The position numbers and the translations under genes were made by a program. Shown here one piece after another: positions 7,970-15,755 of a DNA stretch of 46,434 bases. The stretch is taken from positions 1 to 46,434 of the forward strand of contig JBBDMS010000067.1 of assembly GCA_040878185.1 (NCBI GenBank). Direction: 5' to 3'. This DNA is from JAWXBK01 sp040878185. Lineage in GTDB: Bacteria > Pseudomonadota > Alphaproteobacteria > Dongiales > Dongiaceae. The notes under the pieces are model-generated. The model searched no databases, was not told the DNA's origin, and saw only the letters and a list, made by a program, of their open reading frames with translations. Position 1 is the stretch's first letter, and every line of letters starts with the position of its first letter.

Positions 7970-8458
7970 ATGGCAAACGGATCTGAAACACTGCCGCCGG
8001 CGGCGCGACGTATCCAGGATCTGCTCGGCGAAATCGGCCATGACGGTAAGGTGCGGCTGTTCGACGCGAGCACCCGCACCGCCGCCGATGCGGCCGCCGC
8101 GATCGGTTGCGAGGTGGCGCAGATTGCCAAATCGCTGATCTTCCGCGCCATGCAGTCCGATGCACCGGTGCTGGTGATTGCGAGCGGCATCAACCGTGTC
8201 GACGAAACGAAAATCGCGGCGGCGCTCGGCGAAAAACTCGGCAAAGCCGACGCAAATTTCGTGCGCGAGCGCAGCGGTTTCGCGATCGGCGGCGTCGCCC
8301 CGATTGGCCATCGCGAGCCGCCGATCGTGTTTATCGATCGCGATCTTCTCGCCTACGAGGAAATCTGGGCGGCGGCCGGCACGCCGCAGGCCGTCTTCCC
8401 GTTGCATCCCGCCGATCTCGAGAACATGACCGGCGGCCGGGTCATCGACATAAAATAG
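7970..8458 (+). CDS. YbaK/EbsC-type aminoacyl-tRNA deacylase
   Basis: 162 residues. The YbaK domain covers nearly the whole protein: TRTAADAAAAIGCEVAQIAK, then KSLIFRA, the conserved Lys-Ser segment, and GGVAPIGHREPPIVFIDRDL. Family members hydrolyse mischarged tRNAs such as Cys- or Ala-tRNA(Pro). Which tRNA this one edits cannot be read from the sequence. It follows proC by 7 bases. Confidence 0.9.
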   Translation: MANGSETLPPAARRIQDLLGEIGHDGKVRLFDASTRTAADAAAAIGCEVAQIAKSLIFRAMQSDAPVLVIASGINRVDETKIAAALGEKLGKADANFVRERSGFAIGGVAPIGHREPPIVFIDRDLLAYEEIWAAAGTPQAVFPLHPADLENMTGGRVIDIK

Positions 8459-8556
8459 CCGGATTGCTTTCGTTCCCTATGGGGGTTCGCCGGCACGGTG
8501 GCCGGCCCCATATGTCTGCGATGGTCCGAAGGTCGGGCCCGGATGGAGCGCGAGCA

Positions 8557-9216
8557 ATGGCAGAAACAGGCAATCCGGACTTTCATGCGGCCGGCAGCGA
8601 TCCGGCGGAACCGACCGGCGGCGGTCCGGATATCGCCGGGCAGATCATCGACGCCGCGATGCGGCTCGCCGCGGAGCAGGGCTGGCGCGATCTCACGCTT
8701 GCCGATATCGCCACCGCCGCCGGATTGACGCTCGCCGATCTGCATCGGCATTTCGCCTCGCGTCAGGCGATTCTCGAAGGACTGCGCCGCGCGGCCGACC
8801 GAACCATGATGGCCCCGGGTGCCGTGACCGTGGGTCCGGCCCGCGACCGGCTGTTCGAAGTGCTGATGCGGCGATTCGACGCGCTGGAGCGCTGGCGCCC
8901 GGGCATCGCCGCCGTGATCGAGGACCAAAGCCGCGATCCTGTCGCGCTCCTCGGCGGCGGCGCCGGGCTGGTCTGCTCGATGGCGACCGCGCTCGAAACC
9001 GCCGGGCTCGATTCGTCGGGTTTGCGCGGCCTCCTGCGGGCCCAGGCGCTGGCCGGCGCATTCCTGCCGGCGTTGCGTGTCTGGCTCGGCGACGAGGGCG
9101 AGGACCGCGCGAAAACCATGGCATCGCTCGACCGGGGCCTGCGCCGGCTCGACCGCGTGGCGCGGTTCTGCCAGGGGCGTTTTACCGCAGGACGGCATAC
9201 GGAAGAAGCAGTCTAA
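8557..9216 (+). CDS. TetR-family transcriptional regulator
   Basis: 219 residues from the ATG at 8557, which has GGAG 8 bases upstream. The N-terminal TetR helix-turn-helix is IIDAAMRLAAEQGWRDLTLA followed by DIATAAGLTLADLHRHFASR, preceded by a flexible acidic leader of about 25 residues. The C-terminal half (about 90-219) is all-helical, Ala/Leu/Arg-rich and not assignable to a ligand class. It sits just upstream of the phasin promoter region, but the operators there look like PhaR sites and not TetR palindromes, so control of the phasin gene by this protein is only possible. A shadow frame extends upstream over the YbaK gene; it is not used. Confidence 0.88.
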   Translation: MAETGNPDFHAAGSDPAEPTGGGPDIAGQIIDAAMRLAAEQGWRDLTLADIATAAGLTLADLHRHFASRQAILEGLRRAADRTMMAPGAVTVGPARDRLFEVLMRRFDALERWRPGIAAVIEDQSRDPVALLGGGAGLVCSMATALETAGLDSSGLRGLLRAQALAGAFLPALRVWLGDEGEDRAKTMASLDRGLRRLDRVARFCQGRFTAGRHTEEAV

Positions 9217-9255
9217 TACATTGTAATTATTATGTTATAAGTTTCCTCTCGGGCA

Positions 9256-9278
9256 AATTTGTTGCAGTGCAACAAATT
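9256..9278. promoter_or_regulatory. Perfect 11-bp inverted repeat, PhaR-like operator 1
   Basis: AATTTGTTGCA and its exact reverse complement TGCAACAAATT flank a single G. The core TGCAGTGCA resembles TGC-rich PhaR (PHA-sensing repressor) sites known in Paracoccus and Rhodobacter. It lies just upstream of the -35 element of the phasin promoter. No phaR gene is in the window. Confidence 0.6.
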
Positions 9279-9280
9279 CC

Positions 9281-9309
9281 TTGACGCGGTCGCAGCAAGA
9301 CTACATATT
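9281..9309 (+). promoter_or_regulatory. Promoter of the phasin gene
   Basis: TTGACG (9281-9286) is followed after 17 bases by CATATT (9304-9309), with TACATA two bases earlier as an alternative -10. It lies between the two TGCAGTGCA operators in an AT-rich stretch, and predicts a leader of about 85 bases before the phasin ATG. Confidence 0.6.
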
Positions 9310-9316
9310 CCCGTCA

Positions 9317-9340
9317 GCTGTTGTGCAGTGCAGCAAAAAT
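9317..9340. promoter_or_regulatory. PhaR-like operator 2
   Basis: Contains the same nine-base core TGCAGTGCA (9324-9332) in a TTGTGCAGTGCAGCAAAA context, an imperfect palindrome. Its core is 61 bases from that of operator 1, close to six helical turns, so a repressor could sit on both sites on one DNA face around the promoter start. Confidence 0.5.
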
Positions 9341-9400
9341 TTGCGCCGACCCCATGGCGCCACCCCGGACCCCACTGCGCGTCACAAGGAGTGACCCCCC

Positions 9401-9925
9401 ATGGCCAAAGCACAGAACGGTTTCGATTACGACCTCCTCAAGATGCCCGACTTCTCGCAGCTCCAGGCTGACTACAGCCGCATGTTCTCCGAATTCGGCA
9501 AAATGTTCGCGAACGGCAAAATGCCGACGATGGACATCGATGCGGTGATGGTCGCGCAGCGCAAGAACATCGAGGCCTTCCAGGCCGCGAACCAGGTTGC
9601 CTTCGAAGGCGTCCAGGCCGTCGCGCGTCGTCAGGCCGAACTCGTCCGCGAAGCCTCGGAAGAGATGCAGAAGCTGTTCAAGGACCTGTCGGCTGGCAAT
9701 GTCGACGAGCGTCTGGCGAAGCAGGCCGATGCCGTGAAGTCGATGTTCGAGACGGCGGTTGCCAACACGAGCGAGCTTGCGACGATGGTCCAGAAGACCA
9801 ACAGCGAAGCCGCGACCGTGATCAGCAAGCGCGTGTCGGAGAACCTCGACGAAGTGAAGAATGCGTTCGTACCGGCGAAGGTCGCCGTCGACGTGAAGGT
9901 AAAGGAGAACGCCGCGAGGAAGTAA
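9401..9925 (+). CDS. phaP: Phasin family protein (PHA granule-associated)
   Basis: 174 residues, mostly amphipathic helix with no Cys, signal peptide or membrane segment, as in phasins that coat polyhydroxyalkanoate granules. The phasin-type region includes VMVAQRKNIEAFQAANQVAF followed by EGVQAVARRQAELVREASEE; the C-terminal part contains TSELATMVQKTNSEAATVIS. A strong AAGGAG ribosome site lies 8 bases upstream, with TGC operators and a consensus-like promoter before it and an intrinsic terminator after it, which marks a strongly expressed single-gene unit. This suggests the organism makes PHA. The synthase genes are not in this window. Confidence 0.92.
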   Translation: MAKAQNGFDYDLLKMPDFSQLQADYSRMFSEFGKMFANGKMPTMDIDAVMVAQRKNIEAFQAANQVAFEGVQAVARRQAELVREASEEMQKLFKDLSAGNVDERLAKQADAVKSMFETAVANTSELATMVQKTNSEAATVISKRVSENLDEVKNAFVPAKVAVDVKVKENAARK

Positions 9926-9950
9926 TTCCTCTCCGAGCGATCTCCGAACA

Positions 9951-9993
9951 GAGCCGCCGCCCCAGTCCTCCCGGGGCGGCGGCTCTTGTTTTT
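9951..9993 (+). terminator. Intrinsic terminator of the phasin gene
   Basis: Thirteen-base stem GAGCCGCCGCCCC / GGGGCGGCGGCTC with a nine-base loop, followed by TTGTTTTT, starting 26 bases after the phasin stop. Confidence 0.9.
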
Positions 9994-10127
9994 CAGGGCG
10001 GCGTTTTCATCAAGCCCCCATGCGGCCCGCTCGCGCGCCGCTGCTTTCCGGCTCCGCTTTCGGGCCACCGGCACCGCTGCTAGGGTCGCGCATCGAATGT
10101 CACGATGCGTCAGCGAGGAACGAGCCC

Positions 10128-10490
10128 ATGGCAGCGACGAGCGAACCGGTCGAGCCGGAAATCACCTACGGCGATTTTCGTAAAGTCGACATCCGGGTCG
10201 GCACCATCCTCGCGGTCGAGCCGTTCCCCGAAGCGCGCAGGCCCGCCTACAAGATGACGGTCGATTTCGGCCCCGCGATCGGCACGCGCCGCAGCTCCGT
10301 GCAGATCACCAAACATTATCGCGCGGAAGAGCTGATCGGCCGCCAGGTTGCGGCCGTGGTCAATTTCCCGAGGAAGCAGATCGGCCCGTTCATGTCGGAA
10401 GCGTTGGTACTCGGCTTTCCCGACGAGGCAGGCGAGGTCGTGCTGATCGGACCCGGCCACAAGGTACCGAATGGTGGCCGGCTGTTCTAG
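10128..10490 (+). CDS. csaA: CsaA-type tRNA-binding protein
   Basis: 120 residues forming a single tRNA-binding OB-fold domain related to the C-terminus of some Met- and Phe-tRNA synthetases. Typical segments are DFRKVDIRVGTILAVEPFPE, then RRPAYKMTVDFG, QITKHYRAEELIGRQVAAVV and NFPRKQIGPFMSEALVLGF. B. subtilis CsaA acts as a secretion chaperone that binds preproteins; the function here is assigned by homology. The ATG at 10128 has AGGA 9 bases upstream. Its stop is 3 bases from the stop of the convergent histidine kinase gene, so no separate terminator is visible. Confidence 0.92.
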   Translation: MAATSEPVEPEITYGDFRKVDIRVGTILAVEPFPEARRPAYKMTVDFGPAIGTRRSSVQITKHYRAEELIGRQVAAVVNFPRKQIGPFMSEALVLGFPDEAGEVVLIGPGHKVPNGGRLF

Positions 10491-10493
10491 GGC

Positions 10494-11858
10494 TTAGAGC
10501 GGCAGGCGGATCAAAGCGCGCAGGCCCCCGAGCGGCGCCTTCTCGAGCACCAGGTCGCCGCCATGGCTGCGCATCACGTCGCGTGCGATCGTGAGGCCGA
10601 GCCCAACGCCGCCGGTCTCCGGATTGCGCGAGCTGTCGAGCCGGTAGAACGGGCGGAACACCGCTTCGCGATGTTCGGGCGGGATGCCGGGCCCGTCATC
10701 GTCGATCGCGATTTCGACCCGCTCCTTGAAGCGCCGCGCAGTGACCGCAACCTTGCCGCCATGCAGCCGCGCATTGGAGAGAAGGTTGCTCACGCAGCGC
10801 CGGAACGCGTCGGGCCGCACCCAGGTGACCAGTCCGTCGGGCACGGTGGCCTCGATCGAGGCACCGGCGCGCTCGGCATTGCCGATCGCCTCGCGCAGCA
10901 GCGGCGCCAGATCGACCTGCTGCGCCTGCTCGGTGCCTTCGCCGCGCGCGAAGGCGAGATAGCCTTCGAGCATCTTTTCCATCTCGTCGATATCGGCTTT
11001 CAGTTCTTCGGCGGATTCATGCGGCGGCATCATCGCGAGTTCGAGCCGCATGCGGGTCAGCGGCGTGCGCAGGTCGTGCGACACGCCGGCCAGCATTTCG
11101 GTGCGCTGCGCCATCTGGCGGCGGATGCGATCGCGCATGCGCAGGAACGCGGTGCCGGCGAGATGTACTTCCGCTGCACCCTTCGGCGCGTAATCCTCGA
11201 CCGGGCGGCCCTTGCCGAACGCGTCGGCGGCGGCGGCCAGCCGCCTGATGGGCCGGATCTGCTTGCGCATGAACAGGATCGCGACGGCGAACAGCCCGAC
11301 CGAGGTGCCGACCATCCAGAGGATGAAAACATAGGTCGTCGAGCTGAACAGACGCAGCCGCGGCACTGTGGCGATCACCACCCCGTCGGGCAGCTGCACA
11401 TGGATCTCGACCAGCTTCTCGATCGAACGGCTGTCGATCGCAAAGGGCCGGCCCACGATGGAGGCGAGTGCGCGCGCCAGTTTGATATCGACCAGCGTTT
11501 CGCGCGTGACCACCGGATCGCTCGGCAGCGTGATGCCCGGGCGCCACTCGAACCGGATGTCCATGGTGCGTTCCGCCATGTCGAACAGCGGCTGGAAATT
11601 GGAACCCGGCGGCGACGCGACCATCAGTTCGACGATGGCGGCGACGTCGCCCGCGACCGCCGAAGCGAGGCGGCGCGTGATCTTGTCCCAGAAGCTGTCA
11701 TAGAAGACCCAGGTCGCGACCACCTGCAGCAGGATCAACGGTGTCACCAGGATCATCACCGCGCGGCCCAGCAGCGAGCGCGGCAAAAGCCGGTTGATCC
11801 GTTTGCCGATCGTGCTGCCGGACATCGGCCGGATCGCGTCGGATACCCGTTCGGTCAT
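10494..11858 (-). CDS. EnvZ-type sensor histidine kinase
   Basis: 454 residues. Transmembrane helix 1 spans about 30-52 and helix 2 about 175-198 (VFILWMVGTSVGLFAVAILF), enclosing a periplasmic domain of about 120 residues. Then come a HAMP linker (QIRPIRRLAAAADAFGKGRP), the HisKA box LAGVSHDLRTPLTRMRLELA with phospho-acceptor His261, the N box NLLSNARLHG, G1 DDDGPGIP and G2 GGVGLGLTIA. The ATG at 11858 follows a GAGGAG site, 10 bases after the response regulator stop. The pair resembles OmpR/EnvZ; the signal it senses is unknown. A long in-frame extension upstream overlaps the regulator and is not used. Confidence 0.94.
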   Translation of the reverse strand: MTERVSDAIRPMSGSTIGKRINRLLPRSLLGRAVMILVTPLILLQVVATWVFYDSFWDKITRRLASAVAGDVAAIVELMVASPPGSNFQPLFDMAERTMDIRFEWRPGITLPSDPVVTRETLVDIKLARALASIVGRPFAIDSRSIEKLVEIHVQLPDGVVIATVPRLRLFSSTTYVFILWMVGTSVGLFAVAILFMRKQIRPIRRLAAAADAFGKGRPVEDYAPKGAAEVHLAGTAFLRMRDRIRRQMAQRTEMLAGVSHDLRTPLTRMRLELAMMPPHESAEELKADIDEMEKMLEGYLAFARGEGTEQAQQVDLAPLLREAIGNAERAGASIEATVPDGLVTWVRPDAFRRCVSNLLSNARLHGGKVAVTARRFKERVEIAIDDDGPGIPPEHREAVFRPFYRLDSSRNPETGGVGLGLTIARDVMRSHGGDLVLEKAPLGGLRALIRLPL

Positions 11859-11868
11859 GCGGCGCTCC

Positions 11869-12546
11869 TCAATCCGGCTGCAGCATGTAGCCTTGCCCGC
11901 GCACCGTCTGCAGATAACGCGGGAAGCGCGGATCCTGCTCGAGCTTGCGCCGCAGCCGGGCGATCTGCACGTCGACCGAGCGGCCGCTGTCATCGCCGCC
12001 GCTGCTCAGTGCTTCGCGGCTGACCGGTGCGCCGGCATGGGCCGCGAGCGTCGCCAGCAACGCGGACTCGGCTTCGGTGAGCCGCACTTCCTCGGGCCCG
12101 CGGCGCAGCAGGCGGCGCGTCGGATCGAAGCGCAGCGGCCCGAAGCACAGTTCCGTCGTCTGCCCGCTTTCGGGCGGCACGCGGCGCAGGATCGACTGGA
12201 TGCGCAGCAGCAGTTCGCGCGGTTCGAACGGCTTGGGCAGATAATCGTCGGCGCCGCTTTCGAGGCCGCGGATGCGGTCCTCGGTTTCGCTCATCGCGGT
12301 CAGCAGAAGGATCGGCACCGCATTGTCGCGGCGCAGATCGCGCGTCAGGTCGAGGCCGCTCTCGCCCGGCATCATGATGTCGCAGACGATGAGATCGAAC
12401 GCGATGTTGCGCAGCTTCGCCCTGGCGTCGGCCGCGTCGGCTGCCAGCGTGATGCGATAGCCGTTCTCGGCGAGGAACTTGCCGAGTAACTGGCGCAGCC
12501 GGTTGTCGTCGTCGACCACCAGGAGATGGGGCGGATCGGGGATCAT
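11869..12546 (-). CDS. OmpR-family response regulator
   Basis: 225 residues. The receiver domain has acidic residues Asp12-Asp14 (LVVDDDNRLRQLL), phospho-acceptor Asp56 (LIVCDIMMPGESG), Thr83 and Lys105 (YLPKPFEP). The C-terminal winged helix holds RLTEAESALLATLAAH and DVQIARLRRKLEQDPRFPRY, ending in LQTVRGQGYML. It is the cognate partner of the kinase 10 bases downstream, and its ATG is 9 bases after the sulfatase stop. I associate this pair with a position next to a MarR gene and ilvE in Rhodospirillales, so the three genes between may be insertions. Confidence 0.95.
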   Translation of the reverse strand: MIPDPPHLLVVDDDNRLRQLLGKFLAENGYRITLAADAADARAKLRNIAFDLIVCDIMMPGESGLDLTRDLRRDNAVPILLLTAMSETEDRIRGLESGADDYLPKPFEPRELLLRIQSILRRVPPESGQTTELCFGPLRFDPTRRLLRRGPEEVRLTEAESALLATLAAHAGAPVSREALSSGGDDSGRSVDVQIARLRRKLEQDPRFPRYLQTVRGQGYMLQPD

Positions 12547-12555
12547 GACGGGCGA

Positions 12556-13914
12556 TTATACCCCGTCGGCCACGGTGCCGGGATATTGCGCAAGCCATTG
12601 GCCGAGCGCCCCGGCGATGGCCGGCCTGGCCGCCGCCACGTCCGCCAGTTCGCCCGGATCGGCCGCGAGGTCATAGAGCGCGACCCGCCCGTCCGCCCAT
12701 CGCACCGCCTTGTATTGTTCATGCATCACCGCGCGCCAGTCGCCGAGCGCCGCATATTGATGCGAGCGATGCCGGGTCTCGGGGACGCGCCCCGACAGCA
12801 TCGGGAGAAGCGATCGGGCTCGCGCGTTTTCCGGCGCGTCTTCCAGCGGCGCGATCCCCGCCGCATCGAGCAGGGTCGCGCCGATATCGGCGAGTTCGGC
12901 CAAAGCCGGCGATACGATGCCACGGCGCAGGCCTGGTCCTGCGATGACCAGCGGGATGCGCAGCGAACCCTCCTGCGCGACTGCCTTGCCCCATTTGCCG
13001 TGGTCGCCCAGCATTTCGCCGTGATCGGACGAAAAGACCACGATGGTCCGGTCCAGCTCGCCGCGCTCGGCGACCGCGCCGATGATGCGGCCGATCCACT
13101 GGTCGATCCCCTCCATCATTGCCGCATAGGCGCGTCGCACGGCCTGATGATCGCTCGGGTCGGCGGGATCGGGCGCGACCGGATCGGGGAAGCGCGTGCC
13201 GGCATAAGACTTCAGGAGCTCGTCCGGCGGATCGAACGGTTCGTGCGGCCCCGGGAAATTAACCCAGAGAAACCAGGGCGTCGTACGCGGCAGCGCCGCG
13301 ATCAGGCCGAGTGCGTTGCGGCCGCAGAAATCGTCGGTATAGAGCGTGCGCGGCAGCCGATGCGCGACCGCGGAGACCTTGCGCTCCTGCGTGCGCAGGA
13401 TGTCGCGCGCCGCGATGTCGCCGAGATAGGCATCGATTGCGTTGTTCTCGCGCAGGAACTGCACATAGGGATCGGGCCGGTTCTCGATCGCCATCACCGC
13501 CGCGTCGCGCTTGCCGGCATGCTCGCGGATCTGGGTAAAGCCAAGCGCTGCGAGCCAGTCGCCGGCACCCGGCGCGCTGCGCATATAGGCGCCCTTGCGC
13601 AGATCGTTCTTGCCGCAGGTCGCCACACTGTAACCCGCATCGCGCAGCCGCGCGAAAATCGTCGGCGTGTCGCGCGCGAGATCGTCATGGCCGCCCGCGA
13701 CTCCGGCGGCGGGATAGCAATTCCCGGTCGCGAGTGCCGCGCGCGCCGGCGCACAGAGCGGCGAATTGGTACGCGCGTTGGGAAAGCGCGTGCCGTAGGA
13801 CGCCAGCCGGTCGATATTCGGCGTCTTCACCGGAATGTCGTTGCCCGCGCAGCCGATCCAGTCGCCGCGCCACTGGTCGGGAAAGAGAAAGAGCAGGTTG
13901 GGCGGTTGCGCCAC
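12556..13914 (-). CDS. Sulfatase of the alkaline phosphatase superfamily (Cys-type)
   Basis: 452 residues. The maturation motif CxPxR is SPLCAPARAALATG: Cys54 would become formylglycine. The metal site starts at FPDQ (Asp13, Gln14) and the distal ligands are in VFSSDHGEMLGDHGKWGK. No signal peptide is present, so it is probably cytoplasmic, as in phosphonate monoester hydrolases and choline sulfatases that also carry a DQ. Formylglycine maturation needs an FGE or anSME not seen here. The start is GTG, six bases after the upstream membrane gene. The substrate, a sulfate or phosphate ester, is not readable. Confidence 0.9.
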   Translation of the reverse strand: MAQPPNLLFLFPDQWRGDWIGCAGNDIPVKTPNIDRLASYGTRFPNARTNSPLCAPARAALATGNCYPAAGVAGGHDDLARDTPTIFARLRDAGYSVATCGKNDLRKGAYMRSAPGAGDWLAALGFTQIREHAGKRDAAVMAIENRPDPYVQFLRENNAIDAYLGDIAARDILRTQERKVSAVAHRLPRTLYTDDFCGRNALGLIAALPRTTPWFLWVNFPGPHEPFDPPDELLKSYAGTRFPDPVAPDPADPSDHQAVRRAYAAMMEGIDQWIGRIIGAVAERGELDRTIVVFSSDHGEMLGDHGKWGKAVAQEGSLRIPLVIAGPGLRRGIVSPALAELADIGATLLDAAGIAPLEDAPENARARSLLPMLSGRVPETRHRSHQYAALGDWRAVMHEQYKAVRWADGRVALYDLAADPGELADVAAARPAIAGALGQWLAQYPGTVADGV

Positions 13915-13920
13915 GGATGC

Positions 13921-14280
13921 TCAGCGATCCGGCGGACGGTCGATGATGTCCCCCGCGCGATCCGGCGAGGGGCGCGCGGAATCGGGCCGTTCGCGGGGCA
14001 GCGTGATGATTTCGATACCACTCGGCCCGCGCGGGTCGGAGAAACCCCCGGCAGGTTTGGTGCCACGCTGCCGCTCGAACCAGCGCAGCGCTGTCAGCAG
14101 GATTCCGGCCGCGATGCCGATCACCGCGGCGATCGCCAGCACGATGAATCCGACCGCGAGAATGCCGATCGCAATCGCCACGGCGGCGATGATCGCGCAC
14201 CAGACCATGATCCGCCGGCGCAGATTGCGCCTGCGGTCATGGGCCGGCTGCTCGCCGGGCGGAATGATCTCAACGTGCAT
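13921..14280 (-). CDS. Small integral membrane protein, unknown function
   Basis: 119 residues: a basic N-terminus (HDRRRNLRRRI), then one long hydrophobic hairpin (about 26-65: MVWCAIIAAVAIAIGILAVG then FIVLAIAAVIGIAAGILLTA), probably two membrane helices, and a polar Pro/Arg/Asp-rich cytoplasmic tail. No family recognised. Its first 11 bases overlap the end of the phosphoesterase gene and its stop is six bases before the sulfatase, so it belongs to the same transcript. Conserved coding is supported by this tight packing, but the tail could also be low-complexity drift. Confidence 0.65.
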   Translation of the reverse strand: MHVEIIPPGEQPAHDRRRNLRRRIMVWCAIIAAVAIAIGILAVGFIVLAIAAVIGIAAGILLTALRWFERQRGTKPAGGFSDPRGPSGIEIITLPRERPDSARPSPDRAGDIIDRPPDR

Positions 14281-15085
14281 CGGTCTCTCCCGTCTGCAGG
14301 AATGTCATGCGGTCGCCTTCAAGCGCCAGCGCGGTCAGCCGGTCGCTGTAATAGGCGCCGGTATCGATGCCGATGCGGTTCGCGCGGGTCTGCGGGTCGT
14401 CGCTGATGGTATGCCCATGCACCACGACCGCACCATAATCGACGTCGGAAAACAGGAACTCGCCACGGATCCAGATCAGATCGTCGCGATCCTGGTCGTC
14501 GAGCGCGCGATCGGGCCGGACGCCGGCATGGACGAAGAAGTAATCGCCCTCCCGATGGGTCAGCCTGAGCTGCTCGAGAAAATGCCGCTGTGCCGCCGGC
14601 AACGCCTCGCGCAGCGCGCGCGACAAGGCTTCCCACCGATCGGCCCGAAAGAAGCAACCTTCCATCATGTCTATTTGGTAGCTGGCGAGCGTTTGTGCAC
14701 CGCCGTTCAGCATCCAGTCCGGGCCGGTTTCCGGATCCTCGAGAAACCGCAGCATCAGGTCTTCGTGATTGCCGAGCAGTGCAATCGCCTCGAAGCCGGC
14801 AGGCGGCGCCATGACCCGCTCGATCACGCCCCTCGGATCGGGGCCGCGATCGACGTAATCGCCGAGCCAGACCAGCACCCGGCGCTGCGCCTCGCGCGTC
14901 TGCGCATCCGCTTCGATCCGCGCATGGAGCGCATCGAGCAGATCGGCGCGGCCGTGAATGTCGCCGATCGCGTAGACGACGCTGCCGGCCGGCGCGCGGG
15001 CTTTCGACCGGCGGCTCTTGAACAGGCGAACTTTGCGGGCGCGGGGGCGACCGGCGCGCTTGCGGGCAGGGGCGGGCGCGACCAT
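14270..15085 (-). CDS. Metallophosphoesterase, PPP-type serine/threonine phosphatase or Ap4A hydrolase-like
   Basis: 271 residues. The three metal motifs of the PPP family are in order: GDIHG (41-45), GDYVDRG (75-81) and GNHE (105-108), with later His residues in FFVHAGVRPDRALDDQDRDD and VVVHGHTI. A strongly basic N-terminal 30 residues (RKRAGRPRARKVRLFKSRR) precedes the domain and could bind nucleic acid or be a start-site error. The ATG at 15085 has GGAGGGAGG just upstream. It follows marR by 16 bases. Members act on phosphoproteins or diadenosine polyphosphates; which applies is not decidable. Confidence 0.88.
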   Translation of the reverse strand: MVAPAPARKRAGRPRARKVRLFKSRRSKARAPAGSVVYAIGDIHGRADLLDALHARIEADAQTREAQRRVLVWLGDYVDRGPDPRGVIERVMAPPAGFEAIALLGNHEDLMLRFLEDPETGPDWMLNGGAQTLASYQIDMMEGCFFRADRWEALSRALREALPAAQRHFLEQLRLTHREGDYFFVHAGVRPDRALDDQDRDDLIWIRGEFLFSDVDYGAVVVHGHTISDDPQTRANRIGIDTGAYYSDRLTALALEGDRMTFLQTGETDAR

Positions 15086-15101
15086 GGCGGCCTCCCTCCG
15101 A

Positions 15102-15596
15102 TCAGCCGCGGGATCCGCCCGCGAGTGCTTTCAGCCGTTCGTTCTCGTCGATCAGCCCGGTCAGCACTTTGCGGAACCCATCGACCGCATCGGCGCCGGC
15201 ACCGCGATAGGCGGTGGCAACGCGGCGACGCTGGCCTTCGGTGAGACGCCGTTCGAGTGCTGCGCCCTTCGGCGTCAGTTCGAGCAGCCGCTGGCGCGCA
15301 TCGCGCGTGCCGGCCTTCTGCTGGATGAAGCCGGCGCGGATCAGTTTGCCGAGCACGCGCGAGAGGCTCTGCTTGGTGATCTTCAGGATGTCGAGCAGGG
15401 CCGAGACCGGCATCCCCGGATTGCGCCCGACGAAATAGATGACGCGGTGATGCGCGCGGCCGAGGCCGAGCTCGGCGAGGATCTTGTCCGGTTCCGCGGT
15501 AAAGTCGCGATAGGCATAGAACAGAAGTTCGATACCCTGGCGCAGCTCTTCTTCGCGCAGGAACAGCGGGTTGGCGACGGGGCGCGGATCGTTCAT
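15102..15596 (-). CDS. MarR-family transcriptional regulator (PetP-like)
   Basis: 164 residues. Winged helix: LGRAHHRVIYFVGRNPGMPV, then SALLDILKITKQSLSRVLGK with recognition helix TKQSLSRVLGKLIRAGFIQQ, and wing GTRDARQRLLELTPKGAAL; flanking helices dimerise. It is divergent from ilvE with a 159-base shared region holding a symmetrical site over the ilvE -35 box, so self- or ilvE-regulation is plausible. It resembles PetP, the MarR partner of an OmpR-type regulator in Rhodobacter; an OmpR-type regulator lies in the same orientation 2.6 kb downstream. Confidence 0.9.
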   Translation of the reverse strand: MNDPRPVANPLFLREEELRQGIELLFYAYRDFTAEPDKILAELGLGRAHHRVIYFVGRNPGMPVSALLDILKITKQSLSRVLGKLIRAGFIQQKAGTRDARQRLLELTPKGAALERRLTEGQRRRVATAYRGAGADAVDGFRKVLTGLIDENERLKALAGGSRG

Positions 15597-15614
15597 GGCG
15601 ACCGATTATGGCAG

Positions 15615-15648
15615 CAATGTTGACGCATTGGCAAGAATTTGCTACCCG
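15615..15648 (+). promoter_or_regulatory. ilvE promoter with inverted repeat over the -35 element
   Basis: CAATG (15615-15619) and CATTG (15626-15630) flank TTGACG (15620-15625), which is followed 17 bases later by TACCCG as a weak -10. A dimeric regulator such as the neighbouring MarR protein bound there would cover the -35 box. Inferred from symmetry only. Confidence 0.35.
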
Positions 15649-15755
15649 AGGTGGCGTCGGCGGCAAGAACCGTGCCGCCGGACCTTGCCTGCCTCGCGGC
15701 GCCCGGCGGCCGCCCGGTGGGTCTCAGAACCGCCCGGGGACCCGGCAGCAGAGCG

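Noticed and set aside
12526..14406. A 626-codon plus-strand frame opposite the sulfatase
   Set aside because: Antisense shadow of the sulfatase and its neighbour; no recognisable fold.
15639..15755. N-terminal extension of IlvE
   Set aside because: The 39 extra codons are unlike any aminotransferase N-terminus, and the conserved start is at 15756.
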